This document shows, piece after piece, positions 1 through 7,471 of a stretch of 7,870 nt of DNA. The notes beneath the pieces are model-generated. The model had not been told where the DNA came from. It made no database searches and saw only the letters and a program-made list of their open reading frames with translations. The number at the start of each line of letters is the position of its first letter. Position 1 is the first letter of the stretch. The stretch lies in assembly GCA_021203945.1 (NCBI GenBank), contig JAJQAF010000184.1:1-7870 (forward strand), in the 5' to 3' direction. The translations under genes and the position numbers were made by a program. This stretch comes from Campylobacter sp. (lineage in GTDB: Bacteria > Campylobacterota > Campylobacteria > Campylobacterales > Campylobacteraceae).

Positions 1-113
1 TAATAACCAAGTTTCCTTATAAATACGATTTTAAACAAAATTATTATGTCAAAAAATATAAGTCATTAAATTTAGTTTTTGTTGCATATTGCTTTGTTTG
101 TTTTAATTTTTAG

Positions 114-119
114 TAAAAT
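114..119 (+). promoter_or_regulatory. possible -10 element for the ParB-like gene
   Basis: TAAAAT preceded by a T-rich stretch (TTTTTAG) lies about 22 bases before the ATG at 141. Campylobacter housekeeping promoters typically have a -10 with T-rich periodic upstream DNA and no clear -35, which fits. The call rests on motif resemblance in very AT-rich DNA, so chance matches are likely. I see no other feature in bases 1-113. Confidence 0.3.
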
Positions 120-140
120 AGTGCAATCAATTTATGGAGT

Positions 141-1234
141 ATGATTATAGATCAAAAATTATCAATTATAAAGTTGCGTGATTTAGAACCAAATGTTAAA
201 AATCCAGAACTTTCGTCATAGTTTCAAAATGCTAATCCTAGTTAAACAGATATAGTAAATTGGATGCTGCAAGACGCCTCAATTATTGAGCTGATGCTTA
301 CGATCGCCCAAAATGGGTATTTTATTGGTGAGCCTTTGCTTGTCACAAAGGATAATGAAAAATATATAGTAATAGAAGGAAATAGAAGATTAACCGCATT
401 AAAACTTTTACAAAAACCAAATTTGGCTGATGTTTATACTAAAAAGATAGAGCAAGTTTTAAAAGAGGGAGATAATAGACCAACTAATATTCCATGCATA
501 GTCTTTGAAAGCAGAAATGAAATTTTGCAATATCTTGGTTATAGGCATGTGACTGGCGTGAAATCTCGGGGAATGCTTGAAAAGGCTAGATATTTAAATT
601 ATCTTTTGCCAACTATGCAAAATCAAGATATAAATTCTCAATCCGGAGAACTTGCTAAAAAAATTGGCAGTAAAAGTGATTATATAAAAAGAGTGTTAGT
701 TAGCTACCAAATTTATGAAATAATAAAAGATAGTGGATTTTACAAAATACCAAAACTCGATGAAACAACTATATACTTTAACTATTTTGCGGATTCGCTT
801 CGATATGAAAACATAATACTTTTTTGGGAATTAACCTAGAAAGTAATGAGCCGCTTAAACAACTGGATCAAGATAATCTAAGAATACTTACTAAATTATT
901 TTTTGAAAAAAATAGTGAAAATAAAAGTAGAGTTTTGGGCAGTAGCGATAATCTTATCAAACTAAATAAAATTTTATCAAACACTGAAATAACCAATAAA
1001 TTTATTAACGGTGATTTACCACTAACAGAAGCATCTATTCTAGCAGAAAGTGATCGAGATGACATATTTTATAAATATTTAAAGGATGCATTAAACTGTC
1101 TAGAAGAAGCGAACAGCTATGCTTACAAGATAAAATATAACGAGTCAAATATAGATCTACTCAAAAATATAGTTGAAATTTGTAAAGCAATAAGAAATAC
1201 GATTCAGGGCAAGAAAGATGGGTGTGATTTTTAA
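141..1234 (+). pseudogene. ParB/Srx-like N-terminal domain protein, disrupted by two stops and a frameshift
   Basis: Read from the ATG at 141 (GGAG at 135-138, a short spacer), the frame would give about 364 residues if repaired. Residues 1-26 run to a TAG at 219-221, then seven codons to a TAA at 243-245. The same frame then stays open from 246 to 839, with an internal ATG at 264. The protein sequence is coherent across both stops. The key motif is IEGNRRLTALKLL (about residues 78-90), preceded by GEPLLV, as in ParB/sulfiredoxin-fold domains that bind or hydrolyse nucleotides. At 820-825 (six T) the frame is lost. Reading resumes one frame back at about 824 and runs to 1234; adding one T restores one protein. 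The C-terminal half is helical and unrecognised. The 3' end overlaps the next gene by 17 bases, so the two form an operon. An active shortened product from 264 is possible, but it would lack the first 41 residues and has no good ribosome site. Confidence 0.75.
1206..1209 (+). promoter_or_regulatory. ribosome binding site for the nuclease-like gene
   Basis: AGGG sits 8 bases before the ATG at 1218, inside the 3' end of the upstream ParB-like gene. This supports the start at 1218 and implies translation of the pair from one transcript. Confidence 0.4.
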
Positions 1235-2194
1235 GAATTTAAGTAACACCCCAACTGAAGAATATTTTTGTGACTATATTGAGATTTTAGCTCTTGCTGA
1301 TAAAGATAAGACCATATCATACGCTGATATATATGACTATTTTTATGATAATGGAAAATTAAATATTATAGACAACCAAAACAATAATATACACGATGAA
1401 GTGCCAGAAAATAATAAAAATGAAAATAATGATAGGTGGGATAGTAAAATAAATAGTTGTTTTAAATTTTTGATCTCTAGAAAAGAAAGATATAAAGATT
1501 TTTATCCGTTTGAGATAATATATAAAAATGCAAGATATTCAATAGCTCTAAAAAACAACTTATCTAATAGCCATAAAAAATATATATACTTACTGCTATG
1601 TTCCAATCAAAATTATGTATCTTGCACTAAACTACCGTCTGATTTTGAGGAGTTATCAAGAATTGCTCTCAAAAATTATATACCAAGTAATTTATTGCAA
1701 TGTCATAGGTTTGGTAAATCACAGCTGTCTTGTAGGTATAGAGGGAATATAGAAGACAAGATAAATAAATTAGCTAGCGATTTAAAATATAAGACAAAAT
1801 ATCAACAACATTATTTTAATAAAAACAACAATGGTGATAATGGGCTTGATATTGTCGCGTGGTTGCCTTTTTATAGCGATGAGAATCGGGATTATATGCT
1901 TGTTATACTGGGACAATGCGCTACTGGAAAAGACTGGATAAATAAACAATATGAGATGCTTAGCTTTGCTAATAATTGCATTGAATTTAGAACGCAAGTT
2001 ATGTATGCTATGTTTATATCTTACGACACAAGAAATGAGAATAATAAGTTTCAAGATAGCGCAAAAATGTCTAAAAATCTTTTTTTGATCGTTTGAGACT
2101 TCTTAGGCTAATTCAAAACAACGAAGAAGTCTTAAATTTAGAATCTTTTAAAATTGTCGATGAGGCAATAAAATTTGAAGGCGATATTGTTTAA
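1218..2194 (+). pseudogene. putative PD-(D/E)XK-type nuclease, partner of the ParB-like gene, frameshifted near the 3' end
   Basis: From the ATG at 1218 the frame is open for 292 residues to a TGA at 2094-2096. Adding one T to the seven-T run at 2080-2086 instead continues through 33 sensible residues, in which FDRLRLLRLI follows the run, to a TAA at 2192-2194. Full length would then be about 325 residues. The N-terminal half, about residues 30-75, is a low-complexity Asn-rich stretch. The most telling block is GLDIVAW (Asp211) followed about 20 residues later by GQCATGKDW (Gln233, Lys238). This Asp...Gln-x-x pattern on adjacent strands resembles the core of Mrr-like and other PD-(D/E)XK nucleases. 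An upstream acidic residue such as Glu143 or Glu180 could complete a site, but I cannot confirm it. Cysteines are frequent (128, 136, 162, 172, 234). It overlaps the ParB-like gene and probably acts with it. The nuclease call is inference; I do not recognise a named family. Confidence 0.6.
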
Positions 2195-2195
2195 T

Positions 2196-2888
2196 TTAAG
2201 TAATACTTTTTATATCATCATTACTCAAATATGGCATTATAAGTCGTTCTTTTGCGATTAAATTCGGTAGTTTAATATATAAATCCCCATTTCCGAGCAG
2301 CCGTTCTGATCCAACTTCGTCAATTGCGATGCTAGAAGCCTTTGAATTTACTACTCTTAACGCTATTCTTCCCGGTATATTTGCGCGAAGTGTTTGAGAA
2401 AAGATGGTTGCATTTGGCGTCTGTGTCGCTAAGATCAAAAATATCCCGGCACTTCTTGCTTTTTGAGCTAGTTTTTCTAAATTTGGCTGAATATCTTTAT
2501 AGTTGGCAAACAAATCAGCTAGCTCGTCAATAACGACGACTATATTTTTGAACGGTTGTTTTAGCTCCGAGTTTTTTGACACACCTTGCGAAGCTATGAT
2601 TTTATTTCTGCTATTCATTTCGTCTATGAGCAAATTTAGTACTTCGCTAACGTCTTCCATGTCCTTGACGACTTTATTTGACGCAATTTGACTTAAATTT
2701 GATAAATTATCATAAATATTAAAACTAGCTCCATTTTTAGGATCGATCGAAACAAATTCTATATTATCGTTAGCTTTATACATAGAAGTTATCATCACAT
2801 CTAAAAGCACTGATTTGCCGCTTCCGGTCATACCTGAAACAAAAATATGCGGCACGGCGGTCAGATCAAAAATAAAACAGCTCGTTTT
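2196..2888 (-). pseudogene. FtsK/HerA-type DNA translocase motor domain, 3' part of a broken gene (possibly dptH)
   Basis: The open frame runs from just after a TAA at 2889-2891 to a TAA at 2196-2198; the first usable start is GTG at 2853-2855. Counting from that GTG, Walker A is GMTGSGKS (residues 8-15), Walker B is VVVIDELADL (106-115), and LATQTP (142-147) plus LRANIPGRIAL (157-167) are typical of FtsK/SpoIIIE motors. Homology starts before the GTG: FIFDLTAVPHIFV matches the strand leading into Walker A in FtsK, so the gene once began further upstream. A 219-residue product would have a complete P-loop motor but no beta domain, no membrane anchor and no gamma domain. It follows dndE on the same strand. 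In Dnd islands the restriction genes dptF, dptG and dptH lie in this vicinity, and DptH is a HerA/FtsK-like ATPase, so this is plausibly dptH debris. A mobile-element translocase is the alternative. Confidence 0.7.
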
Positions 2889-3182
2889 TTAATTTTCTCT
2901 AGACATAAACGCTAATTTAAAATTTATCTTTTACAAAGTGTATCCAAGTGCCTTTATATTTTTGTATTTGCATCGTAAGACATCTTTTTCCAGTAGCACT
3001 TTGTAAGGTAGTCGCTCCAATAGTCCAAAAGCATATTCAAAAACTAAACTTTGCTATCTAATTTTATAAAATCATTCTCACTCCAAGCCTATTCTCATAT
3101 ATTTTACACCCAATTGCGTTTTTTACTTCTAAAATTTTAGCCCGGATACCTTCAATTTTAAAATACTCTAAAATCACGTCAT
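2889..3182 (-). pseudogene. degenerate upstream part of the FtsK-like gene (beta-domain remnant)
   Basis: This stretch has no intact gene. On the minus strand, in the frame that leaves the last bases of dndE, about 37 residues read coherently from 3183 to about 3062. They contain YFKIEGIRAKILEVKNAIG and then YENRLGVRM. The pattern (short helix, 'GI.AKI.EV', then a strand and 'GV.M') resembles the beta domain that precedes the motor in FtsK. The distance to Walker A (about 110 codons) also fits. After a stop near 3062 the signal jumps frames. One frame gives AWSENDFIKLDSKV, another gives a 38-residue run containing EYAFGLLERLPYKVLLEKD, each ended by stops. Several indels or a patchwork of fragments would explain this. 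I cannot identify the middle segment (about 2920-3060). Confidence 0.45.
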
Positions 3183-3671
3183 CTACGCTTTAATTTCACC
3201 TGATATCTTGTGTTTTGACCTATGCTTTAGTTTAAGCTCGTCTATTAGCCATTGATAAAAATCATCAGTGCTTTTATACGTATTTGAAATTTCATATAAT
3301 CCACGATGAATATATTTATTGAGCGCTCTTACAAACTCATTATCATCGTTAAAATCCTTATTTTCATCTCTATGTTTTAGGCTAAACATCGCTTTAAATA
3401 CTTCGTCATAATTATCGCTGTCTTTACCGCGCCCCGTCACTTGGTCTAAGTTGTATTCGGCACCTTTTATCGACGAGTTCGTACTTTTCAAACATTTTTC
3501 CGCCCAAATTTGATCGTCCAAAGCTTTGTATTCTAGTTTAAAGGCTTTAACGATTGCTAATCGCAAGATTACATATTTTGAAATTTCACTATTTCTAAAT
3601 TTAAGACCGTTTGAGATGATTGTCGTTATTAATGATTCTTCTTCACCTTTTGTAAAAATCTTTGCCGCCAT
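3183..3671 (-). CDS. dndE: DndE-like DNA phosphorothioation protein
   Basis: The 162-residue protein starts with ATG at 3669-3671, one base after the dndD stop, with AGGGG at 3678-3682 as ribosome site. DndE belongs to the DndCDE complex that replaces a non-bridging phosphate oxygen by sulfur in DNA; it has been linked to binding nicked DNA. Evidence is mainly the IHRGLYEIS segment (121-129), typical of the C-terminal part of the DndE family, an N-terminal helical region (about 10-47) that could match the family's first helices, and position directly after dndD. It is longer than the common 110-130 residue DndE, with extra sequence around residues 60-115 and a charged tail. No stop or frameshift is visible. 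The downstream FtsK-like remnant begins right at its stop codon, so its last residues may have been altered by the rearrangement. Confidence 0.75.
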   Translation of the reverse strand: MAAKIFTKGEEESLITTIISNGLKFRNSEISKYVILRLAIVKAFKLEYKALDDQIWAEKCLKSTNSSIKGAEYNLDQVTGRGKDSDNYDEVFKAMFSLKHRDENKDFNDDNEFVRALNKYIHRGLYEISNTYKSTDDFYQWLIDELKLKHRSKHKISGEIKA

Positions 3672-3672
3672 T

Positions 3673-5694
3673 TTATTCCCCTAAAATTTTTGTAATATCT
3701 TTTTCCATTATTCTTGCATGAGCCCTTGAATCGTCATTGTTTATTACAAAACTTTGTGCAATTTTATCCTTTGAAACTTCAAATTCGCTCTTGCCGAATT
3801 CTCTAACCGAGTGCGGTAAAACGATAATTTGCTTTGAAGCGTCAAAATAATAGCTAGTGATAATATTTTTAGTATTTTTACTATCCATTCTGCTAAGTGG
3901 TGTATCGATAATTAGCGGTAGCTCTCTTTGGCTAAGTTGTGATAATGCCCAAAATATACTAATCGCCGTGGCTTGCTTTTGTCCTGCACTTTGATTCTTG
4001 ACGGTAATTAGCGAGCCGTCTTTCGCTTTTAAAATAATCTCAAATTCATTGGTAATATCAATATTTTCAACGTTATCGTCTCCGATTAATCTTTTATAGT
4101 TTGCTAGCACCGATATTTTTAACTCTTTGAGCATTTTTGCTATGCATTTTTCTTTGTATTCAATAAGCTGATTTATGATATTTTTTGTTTTTTGAGCTTG
4201 TTTTTTTAATCTTGAATCTTTCGCGACGTTATTTTCTAATTTTAAAATTTCTATATTAGTCTTGTCTATATTCTCTTGTATCCGTCTTTGCTCATTTGTT
4301 AAAATCGTTTTCTCGCCGATTTGTTGATCTCGCTCATCTGTGATTTTTTTAATCTCAATTTTAATTCTTTCCATCTCTTCTTTTATGTCACTATCACCGA
4401 TAATTAAATTTAGCTCATTTTTTGTATTTTCTAAATCATTCATAGTATTTTTTATACTTATGATAGTATTTGACAGATCACTGGCTTTGTTTAAACCAAA
4501 ATTTATACTTTTAGCCACTCCGTTTAGATCTACGCCTTTAAAACTATTTTTTCCAAAACTATCGTCGGCGATTTCATCTATTGAGCGTATGATTAGATCA
4601 CGAAGTTCATATTTATCTAGTTTAAATTCCTTATACTTACTCGTAATTTTATCAGATAATTCTCCACCTAATTTATTTTTTATCAAATTTAAATTTTTGA
4701 TATTTTGAATACTGTTGCTTTGTAAATTTTCTCTAATCCTACTTTGTAATAGTTGATAAAAATCATCAAGACCCAAAAACATAATCTCAGGTGCATTTTT
4801 AATAAAGTTTTGCTTAAAATCCTCCATTTGCTTGTTTAAATTTGATTTTTTCTCTTGTAGTTTCGCCTCTTCTTCACCACTATTTTTTATTATTCCGTCT
4901 CTTTTGTTTGTTACGGATTCTAAATCATCTTGTAAATTTTGCAAATTTTCATTTATTTCAGCAATTTGCCTATCGTTTATCTCTTTATTACGCTCAAAAT
5001 CCAATATATCACTTTTGAGCTTTTCTAAATTATTTTGTAATTTTTCATCTTTTATACTCTCTTGAACGTAACTATCTTTTAATTTTCGTGCTTGTTTGAT
5101 AAGTCTGTCTATCGGCTTGATATTTAGGATATTTTGTATTTTATCTTTTAGACTAGTGCTGATTTTTTCCGCCATTTTTTCAATCTCTTCGCCGTCAAAT
5201 AAGAAAAATTCTACAAACTCTGATGGTAAAATTTGATTAACCCTCTCCTGTGCTTGATTTCCCGTATATTCTTTTGCATCTATTTTAAAAGATAAAGTTT
5301 CATTTAAATTTGGATAAAGTCTCCATTCTCTTTTTATGGTAATTTCTTTGTTATTTTCTTGTAAAACCAACTCCACAAAAAACTCGTTTTTATTCTCATT
5401 AACGGCAGCTTTATTTAAAATTCCAAGCCAACTATCATCGCCCTTTATGAGCCTTTGTGGCGTTATTCTGTAGTATGCAAAATTTGCTATATTTTCCGGC
5501 GTATTGCCCGCTAAATCATTAAGCCCGCTACCTAAAAATAAAATTTTCATACTTCTTATGAAGCTCGTTTTACTATAGCCATTGTTACCATAAATCAGAT
5601 ATAAATTTTTACCGTCTTTTTGCTCAAATTCTACGCTCTGAACCCCATAATATGCAAATATGTTGCAGATAGTGATTTTTTCATAAAAAAGCAT
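3673..5694 (-). CDS. dndD: DndD, SMC/Rad50-like ATPase of DNA phosphorothioation
   Basis: This 673-residue protein has the full SMC-like layout. The N-terminal lobe carries Walker A as GNNGYSKTS (residues 36-44). FFLFDGEEIEKMA (165-177) is a characteristic DndD segment. Long Lys/Glu-rich heptad stretches at about 190-285 and 410-525 look like two coiled-coil arms. The C-terminal lobe has signature SAGQKQ (569-574), Walker B LPLIIDTP (Asp597), D-loop SRMD (601-604) and His628 as the H-loop. DndD supplies ATPase activity to the DndCDE complex, probably for DNA opening or remodelling during sulfur insertion. Length is normal for the family (about 650-700). One oddity: the Walker A glycine before Lys42 is Ser41 (AGT where GGT would encode Gly), which may weaken ATP binding. 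The start ATG directly follows the dndC stop TAA, with AGGGG at 5700-5704. No frameshifts are seen. Confidence 0.92.
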   Translation of the reverse strand: MLFYEKITICNIFAYYGVQSVEFEQKDGKNLYLIYGNNGYSKTSFIRSMKILFLGSGLNDLAGNTPENIANFAYYRITPQRLIKGDDSWLGILNKAAVNENKNEFFVELVLQENNKEITIKREWRLYPNLNETLSFKIDAKEYTGNQAQERVNQILPSEFVEFFLFDGEEIEKMAEKISTSLKDKIQNILNIKPIDRLIKQARKLKDSYVQESIKDEKLQNNLEKLKSDILDFERNKEINDRQIAEINENLQNLQDDLESVTNKRDGIIKNSGEEEAKLQEKKSNLNKQMEDFKQNFIKNAPEIMFLGLDDFYQLLQSRIRENLQSNSIQNIKNLNLIKNKLGGELSDKITSKYKEFKLDKYELRDLIIRSIDEIADDSFGKNSFKGVDLNGVAKSINFGLNKASDLSNTIISIKNTMNDLENTKNELNLIIGDSDIKEEMERIKIEIKKITDERDQQIGEKTILTNEQRRIQENIDKTNIEILKLENNVAKDSRLKKQAQKTKNIINQLIEYKEKCIAKMLKELKISVLANYKRLIGDDNVENIDITNEFEIILKAKDGSLITVKNQSAGQKQATAISIFWALSQLSQRELPLIIDTPLSRMDSKNTKNIITSYYFDASKQIIVLPHSVREFGKSEFEVSKDKIAQSFVINNDDSRAHARIMEKDITKILGE
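3678..3682 (-). promoter_or_regulatory. ribosome binding site of dndE inside the dndD 3' end
   Basis: AGGGG on the minus strand lies 6 bases before the dndE ATG and within the last codons of dndD. The stop and start are separated by a single base, which suggests coupled translation. The sequence around it (TTAGGGGA, TAA, ATG) nearly copies the dndC-dndD junction. Confidence 0.6.
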
Positions 5695-6714
5695 TTAATC
5701 CCCTAATTTCATCGTCTTATCATCAATATTTTTCTTGATAACGTTAAATAGTTCTATATCTTTGGCACCGTTATTACAAAGATAAATTCCTTCTTTAATG
5801 ATGGACTTTACCATCTCTTTTTCGTCACTAGATAAGTCGTCCAAAATCTCCTCATTTGGTATCCTTACCTCTAAATCTTGAATATCCAACATCCTGCCAT
5901 ACTCCTTTGCGATTTTTATACACGAATTTACCGAGTCAAATTCGCACTTCCACTCGTTTGCTATCATTAAAATTTGACTATCACTTATTAGCTCCACTCC
6001 GCCACTTCGTTTAAAATTTAACTCGCATTCCAAAAGCTTTCTTAAGATTTGCTTTCTGGCATCGCTAGTAAAAGGTCCCGGCTTATATCTGCCATCTTTT
6101 TTAAAGTCGCTTCTTAGGCTTTTATCCTCCCTGGCAACCTTTATGAAGTTACGAAATTCATTTAAATACGCTAAATTCTCATCCCCTCTTCTTATAAATC
6201 CTTGCATTGATTTATCTTCATTCACAAGCGTGCAAACCCAACACCCAAACCTGCTTCCCCCACAGCTGCTTTGCTTTGTATCTATGATAAACTGGCACTT
6301 ATCGCCGCTAGCTTTAGTATAAAGTTCAAATAACTCCATATGATTTACATTCCACGGAGGCGGATTATGTGTCGTAAGATACGCCCACACGTCATCGGTG
6401 CTCCATTCTACTATGGGCGAATATATTAAAGTATTTGGGTAAGAGTCGTGCTTGTTAAAGCCACTTTCACTTAAAATTCTTTTTTCTATACTATTTTTAC
6501 GACTTATACTCTCGCTTTTCCTCACACCAAGCGTTAAAATAGCACTTCCGTGTTTTGCGACTATTTTATTTACGATAGTTTGAGTTGGATTGATTTTTAG
6601 CCGTTCAGTGCACCATCTGAATGTGCGTGTCGGGCTTGGATAGCCTTTGCCGATTAAATTTACCCAAAATTGATCCTCTTCTTTTGGACTGACCATAATC
6701 ACTTTAACAGGCAA
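5695..6714 (-). CDS. dndC: DndC, sulfurtransferase of DNA phosphorothioation, N-terminally truncated
   Basis: DndC is a PAPS-reductase-like enzyme that adenylates DNA and, with an iron-sulfur cluster, transfers sulfur supplied by DndA/IscS. The visible part (339 residues) covers the middle and C-terminal regions: GKGYPSPTRTFRWCTERLK (Cys35), GVRKSES (63-69), then Cys140, Cys151, Cys158 and Cys161 in the cluster DKC...SCGGSRFGCWVC, expected to bind the 4Fe-4S centre. Missing is the first 150 or so residues, including the PP-loop SGGKDS that binds ATP; full-length DndC is usually around 500 residues. The only start in this frame is TTG at 6712-6714, with no ribosome site before it. An in-frame TAA lies about 40 bases upstream. 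Homology seems to extend a little upstream (NLPV), so the break is near 6720. A working enzyme is unlikely unless the N-terminus is encoded elsewhere; functionally I treat it as a pseudogene. It begins a tight dndC-dndD-dndE array. Confidence 0.85.
   Translation of the reverse strand: MPVKVIMVSPKEEDQFWVNLIGKGYPSPTRTFRWCTERLKINPTQTIVNKIVAKHGSAILTLGVRKSESISRKNSIEKRILSESGFNKHDSYPNTLIYSPIVEWSTDDVWAYLTTHNPPPWNVNHMELFELYTKASGDKCQFIIDTKQSSCGGSRFGCWVCTLVNEDKSMQGFIRRGDENLAYLNEFRNFIKVAREDKSLRSDFKKDGRYKPGPFTSDARKQILRKLLECELNFKRSGGVELISDSQILMIANEWKCEFDSVNSCIKIAKEYGRMLDIQDLEVRIPNEEILDDLSSDEKEMVKSIIKEGIYLCNNGAKDIELFNVIKKNIDDKTMKLGD
5700..5704 (-). promoter_or_regulatory. ribosome binding site of dndD inside the dndC 3' end
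   Basis: AGGGG lies 5 bases before the dndD ATG, in the last codons of dndC, whose stop codon abuts the dndD start with no gap. The arrangement implies coupled translation of DndC and DndD and fixes the dndD start. Confidence 0.6.
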
Positions 6715-6748
6715 ATTTCGATATAAATTTAATACATGGTGTTTAGGA

Positions 6749-6754
6749 TATAAT
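6749..6754 (+). promoter_or_regulatory. -10 element of the TPR-protein gene
   Basis: A perfect TATAAT preceded by TTTAGGA lies 23 bases before the ATG at 6778, in the 63-base gap between the truncated dndC and this gene. It fits the Campylobacter housekeeping sigma-factor pattern. It also suggests that the intact chromosomal flank begins to the left of this point, within about 6715-6748. Confidence 0.55.
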
Positions 6755-6766
6755 TAAATTTCAAAT

Positions 6767-6772
6767 AAGGAG
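6767..6772 (+). promoter_or_regulatory. ribosome binding site of the TPR-protein gene
   Basis: AAGGAG ends 5 bases before the ATG at 6778, a near-perfect match to the 16S rRNA 3' end. It fixes the start codon of the secreted TPR protein. Confidence 0.7.
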
Positions 6773-6777
6773 AAAAG

Positions 6778-7471
6778 ATGTTTTTTAGAGCAATTTTATT
6801 AGTTTTTTTGATTTTGGGCAGCGCAAGCGCAAAAGCTTACAAGCCGTATGATCATGAGGCGATGCTTAAAAAAGACGCAAACGGTAGTGCAAATATCTAT
6901 ATAAAGGGTATTTTTGAGGCTGTCGAAGAGCTTTGGACGCACGCAAAAACGTATCCGCTGGATTTTGACAATGAAGAAGATCAGACCCGTGCATTTGCGG
7001 ACGTTCAGACGTTGGAGCGAGTTTTTGAATTTTTAAAAAATGAAAAATTTACTGCGAATTTCAAAAGTGATAACGGGCTGTATTTTGACGTCTCGCAGGC
7101 TAGAATTTTTGTGATGGAGCATAATTTTGACATTGCAGGTGCGGCGCAAAAAGCAGACGAGGCTTACACAAAAATCCTTTCGCAAAATTCGCAAAACGGC
7201 GAGCTACATAATGAATTCGGTCTATTTTTAGGCAGCAGCGGGCACATAGATAGAGCAAAAAATCGAGCTTGAAAAAGCGCTTAAACTCGATAACAAAAGC
7301 TCATATTTCGGGCTTGCAATGGTCTGCTTAATGCAAAAAGATCAAACTTGCGCCAAGCAAAATTTTAAATCCTATCTGAAATTTTACCCGAACGACACTA
7401 CGGCAAAGCAGATTTTAAAAGCGATTGAGAGCGGAAATTTGGAGATTAAAGAGAGCAAGATCGAGGAGTAA
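6778..7471 (+). pseudogene. secreted TPR-repeat protein, split by a +1 frameshift
   Basis: The first frame encodes 164 residues ending at a TGA (7270-7272). Residues 1-18 form a signal peptide: MFFR, a hydrophobic core, then ASA before KA, suggesting export to the periplasm. TPR-like helix pairs follow; the clearest ends in ELHNEFGLFLGSSGHIDRA. Removing one A from the six-A run at 7257-7262 joins it to IELEKALKLDNKSSYFGLA, which completes a classical TPR, and continues to a TAA at 7469-7471. The repaired protein is about 231 residues, with FKSYLKFYPND and a Glu/Lys-rich tail. TPR proteins mediate protein-protein contacts; the partner is unknown. It has its own promoter and ribosome site and appears to be chromosomal flank, not part of the island. 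Because the second half is undamaged, the frameshift is recent or a sequencing error. Confidence 0.75.

Noticed and set aside
1..140. RNA gene or attachment site at the left edge
   Set aside because: The stretch is simple AT-rich DNA. I found no tRNA-like fold, and only trivial AT matches to the sequence near 6715-6760, so no direct repeats bounding the island.
824..1234. A separate gene starting at the TTG at 824
   Set aside because: It has no ribosome site, starts inside the T run where the ParB-like frame is lost, and continues that protein smoothly. It is the 3' part of the same gene.
820..2086. Phase variation or programmed -1 frameshifting at the T runs
   Set aside because: Six and seven bases are short for Campylobacter phase-variable tracts, which are usually long G/C runs. 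The codon phase does not form a canonical X XXY YYZ slippery site. Transcript slippage is not excluded but has no support.
4340..5065. Plus-strand open frames inside dndD
   Set aside because: They are Phe/Ser/Leu-rich antisense shadows of the coiled-coil coding sequence, with no start signals or recognisable domains.
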